Below are positions 1 through 8,445 of a DNA stretch of 64,000 nt, in pieces. The notes under the pieces are model-generated. The model saw only the letters and a program-made list of their open reading frames with translations, made no database searches and was not told the DNA's origin. Position numbers and translations under genes: made by a program. Source of the stretch: Bacillota bacterium (lineage in GTDB: Bacteria; Bacillota; Clostridia; Lachnospirales; Lachnospiraceae); contig JAEXNR010000023.1 in the NCBI GenBank assembly GCA_023439505.1, forward strand, positions 106,331 to 170,330, given 5' to 3'. Position 1 is the stretch's first letter; each line of letters starts with the position of its first letter.

Positions 1-546
1 GTGGCAGGTATTGTTTCGGTTGCACTCTCTGATCCAAGCTCCGGAGGATTTATCAACTCGCTGCTCATATCGTTGCATATTATTCGCGAACCGATACAGT
101 TTCTTTCGAAACCGGAATATTTTTGGGGGATCGCAGCAGGCAGTAATCTATGGAAAGAATTAGGGTGGAATACGATATTGTATTTAGCAGCTATGACAGC
201 CATAGATCCGACGCTTTACGAAGCGGCGGAAATGGATGGCGCAGGTCGGTTTAGAAAAATATGGAATATCACCCTTCCCTGCATTCGACCAACCATTGTC
301 ATACTGTTGATTATGTCTACGGGTTACATTTTGGAGGCAGGGTTTGAAATTCCATATTTCTTAGGTAACGGGATGGTAGTGGAAAAATCAGAAACAATTG
401 ATGTATTTGTTATGCGCTATGGCTATCAAATGGGAAATTACAGTCTGGCTGTTGTGGCAGGTATGTTTAAGACAATTGTAGGCATTGCTATCGTTGGGCT
501 GGTCAACTTTATTGCCGGACGGCTTGGCGAAGAAACACTGGTATAA
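1..546 (+). CDS. Carbohydrate ABC transporter permease, LplB/YteP type (5' truncated by window edge)
   Basis: This is the C-terminal ~180 residues of a binding-protein-dependent permease that forms half of the membrane channel of a carbohydrate (oligosaccharide) ABC importer. The true start lies left of the window; the GTG at base 1 is simply the first codon in frame. Hydrophobic membrane segments are visible, together with the cytoplasmic EAA loop (EAAEMDGAGRFRKIWNITLP, from about residue 74) that contacts the ATPase. A 12-base gap separates it from the second permease, so the two are one operon. The solute-binding protein and ATPase are not in view; in this family the ATPase is often encoded elsewhere. 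The substrate cannot be told from the sequence. Confidence 0.9.
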   Translation: MAGIVSVALSDPSSGGFINSLLISLHIIREPIQFLSKPEYFWGIAAGSNLWKELGWNTILYLAAMTAIDPTLYEAAEMDGAGRFRKIWNITLPCIRPTIVILLIMSTGYILEAGFEIPYFLGNGMVVEKSETIDVFVMRYGYQMGNYSLAVVAGMFKTIVGIAIVGLVNFIAGRLGEETLV

Positions 547-558
547 GGAGGCGAGTGA

Positions 559-1467
559 GTGAAGATTAAGAGGTGGAAACCAGGGAATATTATATTCACG
601 ATTATAAATTCAGGTATTCTTATTTTATTATCTGTACTTATGATTTATCCGCTGCTGAACACACTGGCGATTTCCTTTAATGACGGACTGGACGCGGTAA
701 AGGGCGGAATTCATATATGGCCGAGAGTATTTACACTAAAAAATTATGATATTGTCTTTCATATGTACACGATATATGATGCATTTATTATTAGTGTGAC
801 AAAAACAATTGTTATTGTAATCACGAATGTTTTTTTAACATCTATGTTGGCATATGCAGTTAGTCGGAGTGAGTTTGTTTTAAGAAAACCAATTACGATT
901 ATATTTGTGTTGACAATGTACTTTAATGCCGGTCTTATTCCGAATTATTTATTGATAAAGGATTTACATATGATAAATACATTCCAGGCTTACTGGGTAC
1001 CGAATATCATCAGCGCATTTAACCTCATTGTTATACGAACCTATATGAAGTCAATCCCCGATTCGCTCATGGAGTCTGCGAAAATAGATGGGGCGGGACA
1101 TTTCCGTATATGGTGGAGTATTATTATGCCGCTGTGCAAGCCAACGCTTGCGGTTATCGGACTTTTCGTAGCTGTAGGCAGCTGGAATAGCTGGATGGAT
1201 ACGCTTTTGTATAACTCCGGTAATCAAAAGCTTTCCACGCTTCAATACGAGCTGCAGAGACTGCTGGCCAGCGCAATGAGCGCAGGAACGAATCAAGGCG
1301 GTATGGCAGGCGCATCGGCAATAGCCGGACAAGGTGGGAATGTAACGACGCCATTGTCTTTACGTGCGGCGATTACCATTGTGTCTGCTGTACCAATTTT
1401 ATGCGTATATCCGTTTTTACAACGGTACTTTGTCACTGGTCTGACCATTGGCGGCGTCAAAGAGTAA
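559..1467 (+). CDS. Carbohydrate ABC transporter permease, LplC/YtcP type
   Basis: Second integral-membrane subunit of the sugar ABC importer that starts upstream. The 302-residue product has an N-terminal membrane anchor (about residues 12-38), further transmembrane segments, and an EAA loop beginning ESAKIDGAGHFRIWWSI at about residue 172. Length and motif order fit the YtcP/LplC branch of the MalG-type permeases. The start is GTG at 559, seven bases after an AAGGAGG at 546-552. This ribosome binding site overlaps the stop of the upstream permease, so the genes are translationally close. A strong hairpin ends the transcript at 1525-1559, so the operon stops here. The role is firm; the transported sugar is unknown. 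Confidence 0.93.
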   Translation: MKIKRWKPGNIIFTIINSGILILLSVLMIYPLLNTLAISFNDGLDAVKGGIHIWPRVFTLKNYDIVFHMYTIYDAFIISVTKTIVIVITNVFLTSMLAYAVSRSEFVLRKPITIIFVLTMYFNAGLIPNYLLIKDLHMINTFQAYWVPNIISAFNLIVIRTYMKSIPDSLMESAKIDGAGHFRIWWSIIMPLCKPTLAVIGLFVAVGSWNSWMDTLLYNSGNQKLSTLQYELQRLLASAMSAGTNQGGMAGASAIAGQGGNVTTPLSLRAAITIVSAVPILCVYPFLQRYFVTGLTIGGVKE

Positions 1468-1524
1468 ATTACCTATAACAAGATAGAAAATTATTGAAGA
1501 AACAAATAAATACGATTTGATGAT

Positions 1525-1559
1525 GATAACAGCCGGAGGATTTTCCTCCGGCTGTTATC
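1525..1559 (+). terminator. Hairpin terminator after the ABC permease operon
   Basis: A perfect 15-bp inverted repeat (GATAACAGCCGGAGG and its complement) has a 5-base loop. The following bases are only moderately T-rich, so termination efficiency is uncertain. The rest of the 1468-1784 gap is AT-rich; I see no second gene in it, only a likely but unassigned promoter for the next gene. Confidence 0.7.
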
Positions 1560-1784
1560 TGTGTGCTGTTTGTTCAGCGAAGCTGAATAATGACAGTCTA
1601 TCAAGATACAGATCGGACAAATGAAATAAGCATACTGAATTATGCGTAAAGGATTTAGGAGTGCGGCAAAAAAGGGAAATAGTATGCATATTTAAAAAAT
1701 ATCGGCGAATATATTTTAGTACATCGATCCATCTAAAAAATTGATATATTCGGCAGGAGATTTTTTGCAGAAGTGAGGAGGAAA

Positions 1785-4172
1785 ATGAATACCAGGTCAG
1801 ACCTTGATACGAATGAATACATCAATATACAAATGGGCGGGATGCAGTATGATTCGACAGGAGTGCCAATCGCCGGAGTCAGGATGGATGCCTCCAAAGC
1901 ATATGATCCGATCCCAAAATTACTGCAGCGCTTCATAAACAATAAAGAGGAGTCGGCATGGAATAACATGGTAAGTATTATTGATTACCTCTATTATCAT
2001 ATTGATATTGCCTTGACGGAGCTGGATCAGGTGACTGATTTTAGCAAAGAGGTAACAGATCAGACTAGGAAGGGTAAGAAATTACTGTTTAAGCCCAATT
2101 TACTTGCACCCAATTCCATCGATGAGAAGGAACATTGCCAGGGGGGAGGATGTGTCTATAGTACCCAGTGGACCTTCGTTGCAGCCGTTATGAGATGGTT
2201 TCACGATAAAATGCAGCTGCACTATTCACAAATGACGCTGGCAGAAGCTTCTCCCTATATTATCACATTATCACACGATTACAGCTTATCGGAGGGCAGA
2301 CCAATTACAACGGAGGCAGTACTGGAAGGAAGAGACGGAGAGTTTTACGGCGGGTGGGGATTTTATTTCGTACGGAAGTATCTGGCACAATGTGAGCCTG
2401 TAAACCCTCAGGATGATCCGATGAAAGGCTATATGGACAGCATCGCAGGCAATTACCTGCCACCCGGCAGGGCCGGAGACAGATTGATGGTGTATGACTT
2501 GAATCAGATTCAGGAGGATATCACGAGGGGAAGAACAGTATCTGTCCCGGAAGGAGAAAACTATCAGGAAATCACCATACATAAAGCAGTAATTGGCGGT
2601 GATCCAGAGGATGCGAAGGACATCAGTGACTATCCGGGCTGCATACTGATTAATCTTCCCAAGCTAAAGATTCATGCACAGGATCTGATTACAAATGCGA
2701 TCAAAAATATTGGGATCGGATTATATCCGATGAAAAGTGCCAGAGGGAAGAGCAAAGACGATACGGACTGGAAATATGCATTTCCTGATACCCAAAATCC
2801 CAGCCTGAAAGCAAAACTGCCCCATTCCCGCTGGGTAATTCCGCTGGATGATAAAACCTGCCTGCCACTAACCAATCGCTGCAATGAAATGTTAATCAAA
2901 GAGACAGGGGGAATAGGTGCAACCCAGTGTGATATTATCAGAGCAGTCCAGAATCAGAAGATATCAATGATCCATATCACGGATGCAATATATGTTTTAA
3001 ATATAAGTCATGATCCGGGGGCCAAACCGGAGCTGATACCGGAAGGATATATCTTTGCATCTCTTGACTGCGTAGCGCTGGATTTCTTCTGCGCCAGATT
3101 CTGCTTTAAGACGCTTGCTATGAATCAGGCGCTTTTCCTGCAGAGAAAGAACAACTGGCCAACCGAATTTGTACGCCATGTACCCGTTCCCTATATTAAT
3201 GGAAGGAATATCTCGACCGGAACCGGTCTTGACACGCCACTGTTTCGTTATGATTTATATCGCTATGCACAGGACCGGGGAGTTGGAAGCCTGAATTATT
3301 ATGTTATAGGGTGGAATGTCCTTTCAGATCTGCCCCTTGTATCGTATAAGGGTCATTTGGGCCAAATAAAAGAGGACAGTTTTGTAGAATTGATGACCAG
3401 TACAATGTATTATAACCCGCTCACCATACTTCACGATTTGCAAAAGACGATGTTATGCTATGCCATTGCCTGTGATACCCTGACAGGTTCTGATGTTTAC
3501 CGGGAGATCATGGAGTGCTTCGATGAAAACTGTGATGGAGTGATTGATTATGATGAAAAGTCCGGAGGATTTGAGACCGTACAGATTTGTGTTATGTCCT
3601 ATATTTCTGATTTGAAGGCCGATGAACCCTATGGAATATTAAAGGGAAATTACATGACAAATGCTTATTTTGCCAAATATGGCGATAGTAAGAATAACCG
3701 GCAGGGTTATGATTATATGAAGGGTAAGATTCTGATTATTAATCTGGGAGAAGCCTTTGAATTATCCCGGTCAAATGAAGTAAGGATGGATCGTTTCTTT
3801 CCGGGGATGCAGTATGGCAGGGGGGACTGGCCCAGCTGGGAGACAGTAAACTATATGGTGACAACAAAGTCTATTTATGGAACCCAATCTGTGAAGGAAA
3901 TCAGCCTTAGCTCCCTATATGGCTGTTCCTTCCAATATGCAGATAAAGTCCAAAATTATGGGAGGTATACCGGAAGTACGGATCAAAATTCAAGTAATCC
4001 CGATGCCATTCAGACCTATCTGCATGCCGTGTCTGTGGGAGCGAAGCCATTGAACTTTACATTATATGTTCCGGGTGGGTATGGATGTCTGAATGGGGTG
4101 GCAATTCCTAATGTTGTGGAGACGAAGGATCCGGATAAGCTCTATACAGCACAATTCATAGAAACCTGGTGA
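1785..4172 (+). CDS. DUF362-family protein with a C-terminal EF-hand motif
   Basis: A 795-residue protein of unknown biochemical function. The first ~480 residues carry DUF362 hallmarks: KGKKLLFKPNLLAP near the start, CILINLPKLKIHAQDLITNA with KNIGIG in the middle, and a later ASLDCVALDFF segment. A canonical 12-residue EF-hand loop, DENCDGVIDYDE, sits at residues 580-591, suggesting calcium binding; the remaining ~200 residues are not recognised. I see no signal peptide. DUF362 proteins often carry 4Fe-4S cysteines, but no ferredoxin-like CxxCxxC cluster is evident here. The start is ATG 1785, after AGGAGG at 1777-1782; an in-frame GTG at 1773 overlaps that site. The gene is followed 98 bases later by an acetoacetate-decarboxylase-like gene, probably cotranscribed. 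Confidence 0.8.
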   Translation: MNTRSDLDTNEYINIQMGGMQYDSTGVPIAGVRMDASKAYDPIPKLLQRFINNKEESAWNNMVSIIDYLYYHIDIALTELDQVTDFSKEVTDQTRKGKKLLFKPNLLAPNSIDEKEHCQGGGCVYSTQWTFVAAVMRWFHDKMQLHYSQMTLAEASPYIITLSHDYSLSEGRPITTEAVLEGRDGEFYGGWGFYFVRKYLAQCEPVNPQDDPMKGYMDSIAGNYLPPGRAGDRLMVYDLNQIQEDITRGRTVSVPEGENYQEITIHKAVIGGDPEDAKDISDYPGCILINLPKLKIHAQDLITNAIKNIGIGLYPMKSARGKSKDDTDWKYAFPDTQNPSLKAKLPHSRWVIPLDDKTCLPLTNRCNEMLIKETGGIGATQCDIIRAVQNQKISMIHITDAIYVLNISHDPGAKPELIPEGYIFASLDCVALDFFCARFCFKTLAMNQALFLQRKNNWPTEFVRHVPVPYINGRNISTGTGLDTPLFRYDLYRYAQDRGVGSLNYYVIGWNVLSDLPLVSYKGHLGQIKEDSFVELMTSTMYYNPLTILHDLQKTMLCYAIACDTLTGSDVYREIMECFDENCDGVIDYDEKSGGFETVQICVMSYISDLKADEPYGILKGNYMTNAYFAKYGDSKNNRQGYDYMKGKILIINLGEAFELSRSNEVRMDRFFPGMQYGRGDWPSWETVNYMVTTKSIYGTQSVKEISLSSLYGCSFQYADKVQNYGRYTGSTDQNSSNPDAIQTYLHAVSVGAKPLNFTLYVPGGYGCLNGVAIPNVVETKDPDKLYTAQFIETW

Positions 4173-4270
4173 GTCAATTATGATAGGTTATGCCAGTGAA
4201 ATCCCCGACCGGACAATGGAGGGTGACAGGCAGGTATTCGTCAGCAGGTATTAAGATAAGGAGGATTGGT

Positions 4271-5068
4271 ATGTTTATATATGATAATAATAAGCGGTAT
4301 GGGTTGGCCCCGCTCTTTGGCGGTTACGAAATCAATCCCAACACTGCAATCGTAGCGAAGGATGCGACGCAGCTAGCCTATTCCTTTACTACGGATGCAA
4401 GAAAGCTCAGTGACTATTTGCATCCATGTTATACCTTATTAAGGCCGGAAGTATCCGTATCATATGCACAGTTCCGGGACTGCGATTTTCTGGCAGGCTC
4501 AGGATATAATGCGGTACTGGTTACCATTCCGGTGTACTATCATGGCAGCAGAGATCATCTTGAGGGAGATTTAAATCTTGTGGTCTGGGAGAATAGAACC
4601 ATCCCGATTATCGGAGGCCGTGAAGAGAGTGGAATTCCTAAAATTCCTGCGGATATTGAGGATTTATATGAATATAAGGGAGAATATTTCACAAATCTTA
4701 GTTATAAGGGAAATACTTTCCTGGAGATGCAGATGTATGAGGCACAACCCATCTCAGGCGTTGAGTTGGAACAGCTGCAAACAAAGGTGTTTAACCTAAA
4801 TCAGTTTGGATGGCGCTATATTCCCAAGATTGGCGGCCCCGGGGCAGATTTAAATCAGCAAACCCTCTATCCCCAGTCCTTTGAGATCAGAAGTGCCAGC
4901 AGGGGTGCCGGTTCCTTTCAATGGACCGAGCTTAGCGTAGAGCAGAATGAAAGAGAATACTATATTATCAATGCGCTTGCACAATTGCCGGTTTATTCCA
5001 TGGGCCCTGTTTATCTGTGTAAAGGCACCTTTCGCTATATGCCGGATATGGGAAGGGTTTTGGTGTAG
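4271..5068 (+). CDS. Acetoacetate decarboxylase-like (ADC superfamily) protein
   Basis: A 265-residue protein with the ADC-family signature GGREESGIPKIPADI at about residues 115-129. The lysine of GIPK (K124) aligns with the Schiff-base lysine of acetoacetate decarboxylases, and the preceding 60-110 region has the usual PE...VTIPVYYHG pattern. Family members either decarboxylate acetoacetate or use the same lysine chemistry on other keto acids, so the substrate is open. The start is ATG 4271 with AAGGAGG at 4257-4263; a longer in-frame reading from 4190 has no ribosome binding site. It follows the DUF362/EF-hand gene and is closed by a hairpin at 5131-5170. There are no CoA-transferase or thiolase genes nearby, which argues against a solvent pathway. 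Confidence 0.75.
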   Translation: MFIYDNNKRYGLAPLFGGYEINPNTAIVAKDATQLAYSFTTDARKLSDYLHPCYTLLRPEVSVSYAQFRDCDFLAGSGYNAVLVTIPVYYHGSRDHLEGDLNLVVWENRTIPIIGGREESGIPKIPADIEDLYEYKGEYFTNLSYKGNTFLEMQMYEAQPISGVELEQLQTKVFNLNQFGWRYIPKIGGPGADLNQQTLYPQSFEIRSASRGAGSFQWTELSVEQNEREYYIINALAQLPVYSMGPVYLCKGTFRYMPDMGRVLV

Positions 5069-5130
5069 CATTGAAGGATAAACCAAATCGGGAAGTCAGT
5101 GGTGATGTTATTCCTATTGGCAAGTTCTCA

Positions 5131-5170
5131 ACAAGGCGGGTTATGCAAAACATTGCATAGCCCGCCTTGT
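5131..5170 (+). terminator. Hairpin terminator after the ADC-like gene
   Basis: A 16-bp stem (ACAAGGCGGGTTATGC pairing with GCATAGCCCGCCTTGT, one G-U pair) with an 8-base loop. It separates the DUF362/ADC pair from the NIF3-like gene. The tail is not a clean T run. Confidence 0.65.
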
Positions 5171-5361
5171 ACTGATATACTGATTTCTCTGCAAAGAGTG
5201 TACTTTATTAATGAGAAAGTGTATGTTATCAAATCCCTTCACTCATTTCCTGTATTATAGTTGAAGAGGAGATGAGCATAATAAGACCTTTTTTAATGCT
5301 CTACCAAGCGTTTAGGAAATACAGGCGGACCTGTACAAAAGCTATGAAAAGGAGAATGAAT

Positions 5362-6174
5362 ATGACAATACAAAGCATTATTGATGGGATACTGGCGTAC
5401 CATCCTAATATCGGAGACCGAAGAACCTGTGATGTGATTTCAGGCGGAAATCCGGACGTGGAATGCACCGGCATTCTAGTGTCGATTGCTCCCACGGTGG
5501 AGATCGTGAGAAAAGCAATTGAATTGGGGTTAAATTTTATTTTTGTCCATGAGCCCACTTTCTACAGCGGCTATGATGATGAATGTGAATGGTTAAAAGG
5601 AAATGATGTCTATGAGGAAAAACTGAAGCTGTTGGTAGAGAATGGTATTGTTATTTACCGGGATCATGATCATATCCATGCCCATAAGCCGGATGGCATC
5701 TTCCACTATCTGATGAAACAATTAGGCTGGCTGGAGTACGTGGTTCCGGGAGAAGGACATGCTCCTGAAATTAAACTGCCGGAGACAACCCTGGGTGAAC
5801 TGGTGCAGCAGGTAAAAGAATCCATGGGACTGGATACCATACGCTATATCGGAAACGCTGATGCCAAGGTATCTACCGTCGGATTCTGTGGTCATCTGCT
5901 TCCCAATGAGCAATCAAACTGGAGCAATAATGCACAGGTGGCTGCTTCCTGGAAATATGATGTGGTAATACCTGGTGAGGTTGTAGAATGGACGGTACCG
6001 CTTTATATTCGTGATGCGGCTATGCTTGGTAAAGCCAAGGGGATGATCATTCCCGGACACTTTATCCAGGAAGAGGCAGGTATGCGCTGGGCAGTTGAGT
6101 GGCTGAGACCCATCGTTGGAGATGAATTACGTATGACCTTTGTTTCCGCAGGGGATATGTTTAATTATATGTAG
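5362..6174 (+). CDS. NIF3-like (DUF34) dinuclear metal-centre protein
   Basis: A 270-residue member of the NIF3/YbgI (DUF34) family, cytoplasmic proteins that form toroidal hexamers with a two-metal site; their reaction is still uncertain, and the label GTP cyclohydrolase 1 type 2 in databases is weakly founded. Motifs seen are SGGNPDVECTGILVSI near the N terminus, FIFVHEPTFYSG, RDHDHIHAHKPDGI, and a late PGHFIQEEAGM segment, together giving the His/Asp/Glu metal ligands. The start is ATG 5362, seven bases after AAAAGGAG at 5347-5354; ATG 5356 lies too close to that site, and the longer reading from 5272 is unsupported. It stands between two hairpins and precedes an esterase-like gene. Confidence 0.82.
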   Translation: MTIQSIIDGILAYHPNIGDRRTCDVISGGNPDVECTGILVSIAPTVEIVRKAIELGLNFIFVHEPTFYSGYDDECEWLKGNDVYEEKLKLLVENGIVIYRDHDHIHAHKPDGIFHYLMKQLGWLEYVVPGEGHAPEIKLPETTLGELVQQVKESMGLDTIRYIGNADAKVSTVGFCGHLLPNEQSNWSNNAQVAASWKYDVVIPGEVVEWTVPLYIRDAAMLGKAKGMIIPGHFIQEEAGMRWAVEWLRPIVGDELRMTFVSAGDMFNYM

Positions 6175-6204
6175 TGTAAAAATAAAAGTACCATTTTCAT
6201 ACGT

Positions 6205-6257
6205 TGAATTTATGCGTGCGAGCAAGTAGCACGCGTGGACGTTAGTGAGAAAATTCA
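6205..6257 (+). other. Possible structured leader before the esterase-like gene
   Basis: A 6-bp GC-rich hairpin (GCGTGC/GCACGC, 6214-6219 with 6229-6234) is nested inside a 7-bp TGAATTT/AAATTCA pair (6205-6211 with 6251-6257), just upstream of the ribosome binding site at 6291-6297. It does not match a riboswitch class that I can recognise. Confidence 0.25.
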
Positions 6258-6310
6258 TGGGTATCCGCGGCACAAACTTTAGTCGCGTTGAAAGGAGCAT
6301 GGCTTCTGGT

Positions 6311-7828
6311 ATGAGTAGAATAAGAATGGCAATGATATTTCAAAATGGAATGATACTTCAGCGTAATAAGAGAATTAATCTATGGGGAGAAGCTGACGGA
6401 TGCCGGAGAATCCATATAAAATTAAATCAGGCTGTCGAAAATGCAGTGGTTGAAAATGGAACATGGCGGGTAAGCCTGCCTGAGATGGAGGCGGCTTCCG
6501 GTCTGACCTTAGAGATCACTGCGGATGATGATGAAAAATTAATATTGACAGATATTGCAATCGGGGAAGTTTGGATTGCCGGTGGACAATCTAATATGGA
6601 ATTTATGCTGATGTATGATCAGGAACGCGACCAAACCATATCTCAGGCAAATTATGCTGATATTCGATACTACGAATGCCCGAAGATTTCCTATGAAGGT
6701 CAATTAGAAGACGAGGACTATTCGGAACAGGGTTTTTGGCGCAAGGCGGATATTCATAATGCGGGCTGGTTTTCCGCGGTCGGTTACTATTTTGCTCAAA
6801 AGGTATATGAAGAAATGGGAAATATTCCGATTGGCATCATCAGCTGCAACTGGGGTGGATCTTCCGCCGCTGCATGGATGACAGAGGATTATCTGGAAGG
6901 CCCCCTACAGTGCTACCTGGATGATCGGGATGAAATACAAAAGGGGATGGATCGGGAGGCAGAATTCATTAAATTTAAAAAGCAAAGAGCGGATGAGAAG
7001 GAAATGAAAAAAAGCGGGTTGATGCCTGATCTGGGAGTCCCGGTTCTGGAACCGTTTAAACTTGAACTTTCACCCGAGATGCTGGAAGCATTTAGAAGAT
7101 CCAAACTTAGTCCATTCTCACCCTTTCGACCTTGCGGATTATTCCATACGATGCTTTCCAAAGTAATCCCTTATACGATACGCGGTGCTATTTGGTATCA
7201 GGGAGAGGAAGATACCGGTCGTGCTGAGCTTTATGATCAGCTTTTTGGTTCCATGATTTGCTGCTGGCGTGAGAAATGGCAGGAAGAGTTTCCCTTCTTA
7301 TTTGTTCAGCTGGCACCTCTGGGTGAGTTTGCTTTAAGCCGTGGTGTTGAATTTATCCCCATCCGTGCCATGCAGGATAAGGTATCAGGAGAAATCCCCG
7401 GGACCTATATGGCCTCCATAATGGACATAGGGATGCGATATGATATCCATCCCAAGAGAAAGCGTCCCGTGGGGGAACGCCTGGCAGCATTGGCCTTAGG
7501 AAAGGTGTATGACAGGAAGATCCTTTGTGAAGCTCCTGAGATTGCTGCGGTGAATAAAGAAATTGGTTATATCCGTATCAAGTTCAGACATTGCGGGGAA
7601 GGACTTCTGGTGAAGGGGGATACAGTAAATGCCCTGGAAGTATATATTGATCATGTGCCTGCACAAGATTACAGTGTTTCAATTGATGTAGACAGTATGA
7701 CGATTGATTGCGGCAGAATCGTTCCGGAGAGTAGTGTGGAGATTCGATTGGAGTGGGTTGATTATTGTGAAGCCAATCTGTATAACAGTGGGATGCTTCC
7801 TGCAAAACCGTTTAAAGTGGAATTGTAA
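6311..7828 (+). CDS. Sialate O-acetylesterase-like (SASA/SGNH) carbohydrate esterase
   Basis: A ~505-residue SGNH-type hydrolase of the sialate O-acetylesterase family, which removes O-acetyl groups from sugars. The catalytic-serine block EVWIAGGQSNMEF is at about residues 84-98 (Ser94). ISCNWGGSSAAAWM and the oxyanion/WYQGEEDTGRAELYDQL block follow, and the Asp/His pair lies in YDIHPKRKR. There is no signal peptide, so it probably acts on imported sugars in the cytoplasm. The start is uncertain: ATG 6311 is chosen because ATG 6299 lies one base from AAAGGAG (6291-6297), although spacing to 6311 is a long 13 bases. A hairpin at 7851-7876 ends the gene. The natural substrate need not be sialic acid; no sialate catabolic genes are nearby. 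Confidence 0.85.
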   Translation: MSRIRMAMIFQNGMILQRNKRINLWGEADGCRRIHIKLNQAVENAVVENGTWRVSLPEMEAASGLTLEITADDDEKLILTDIAIGEVWIAGGQSNMEFMLMYDQERDQTISQANYADIRYYECPKISYEGQLEDEDYSEQGFWRKADIHNAGWFSAVGYYFAQKVYEEMGNIPIGIISCNWGGSSAAAWMTEDYLEGPLQCYLDDRDEIQKGMDREAEFIKFKKQRADEKEMKKSGLMPDLGVPVLEPFKLELSPEMLEAFRRSKLSPFSPFRPCGLFHTMLSKVIPYTIRGAIWYQGEEDTGRAELYDQLFGSMICCWREKWQEEFPFLFVQLAPLGEFALSRGVEFIPIRAMQDKVSGEIPGTYMASIMDIGMRYDIHPKRKRPVGERLAALALGKVYDRKILCEAPEIAAVNKEIGYIRIKFRHCGEGLLVKGDTVNALEVYIDHVPAQDYSVSIDVDSMTIDCGRIVPESSVEIRLEWVDYCEANLYNSGMLPAKPFKVEL

Positions 7829-7850
7829 GTTGAGTGATACAAAAAAAGAT

Positions 7851-7876
7851 AGGACATTGCCATAAGGCAATGTCCT
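7851..7876. terminator. Bidirectional terminator between esterase and PsiE-like genes
   Basis: A perfect 11-bp stem (AGGACATTGCC/GGCAATGTCCT) with a 4-base loop lies between convergent genes. On the plus strand it is followed by TTTGTT. On the minus strand a T7 run follows (A7 at 7841-7847), so it best serves the minus-strand gene. Confidence 0.85.
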
Positions 7877-7980
7877 TTGTTAACTTAATAGAATGATTCC
7901 GTGTTCGGTCCATCCTATGTAGATCTTACACTACATTCCTACTTGAGGCTCTTTTGGCATTGTTCCGGATGTGCCACATA

Positions 7981-8379
7981 TTAGGATGAGATAACCTTAT
8001 CTTTGGGGGAAAAGAGAAACCGGCGGACAACGAAAAGCAGGGCAATCGAACCGATACCGATTACGATATCCATGCTTGTAGAAGAGCCTACGATGAGCTT
8101 ACGCGCCAAGGCAAACAGCAGCACTTCCACAACACTTTCCGGTGAATGCTTCACCAGCATTTTCACAAATTCTATGCCGATAATCAGTTTAAGTGCATCT
8201 CCCATAAAAGCTTCATAGGGAATGATCATGGAAGAAGAATAGATACTCTCTATGATAGCCACCACATCCTTGATCAGTTGAACTGACATAATCAGGATTC
8301 CTGCAAGTAGAATCATGGACAGCATGATTTCAATATAATCTGATATTTTAGCAATTTTATCACATAGATTTAGTTTCAT
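7981..8379 (-). CDS. PsiE-like small membrane protein
   Basis: A 132-residue membrane protein with about four hydrophobic helices (roughly residues 14-38, 55-75, 82-96, 103-122). It resembles the phosphate-starvation-inducible PsiE family, especially the block LKLIIGIEFVKMLVKHSPES followed by VVEVLLFALARKLIV. The molecular role of this family is unknown. The start ATG is preceded by GCGGAGGTAACCTGGT, a good ribosome binding site. It sits downstream of the XRE regulator gene on the same strand, 66 bases apart with a weak hairpin between. No Pho-box-like site was recognised. The family call rests on the central motif. Confidence 0.7.
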   Translation of the reverse strand: MKLNLCDKIAKISDYIEIMLSMILLAGILIMSVQLIKDVVAIIESIYSSSMIIPYEAFMGDALKLIIGIEFVKMLVKHSPESVVEVLLFALARKLIVGSSTSMDIVIGIGSIALLFVVRRFLFSPKDKVISS

Positions 8380-8420
8380 ACCAGGTTACCTCCGCTTAAT
8401 TTAATAAAAACAGTATAAGA

Positions 8421-8438
8421 GACAGGAAAAAGCCTGTC
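8421..8438 (-). terminator. Weak hairpin after the XRE regulator gene
   Basis: A 6-bp stem (GACAGG/CCTGTC) with a 6-base loop lies downstream of the XRE gene on the minus strand. The T-rich stretch begins only about 15 bases later, so this is a tentative terminator. Confidence 0.35.
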
Positions 8439-8445
8439 AAGGCTA

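Noticed and set aside
4190..4270. Longer N terminus for the ADC-like protein
   Set aside because: No ribosome binding site precedes 4190, whereas AAGGAGG stands correctly before ATG 4271.
6214..6234. Riboswitch upstream of the esterase-like gene
   Set aside because: The hairpin is too short and matches no riboswitch class that I recognise; listed only as a possible structured leader.
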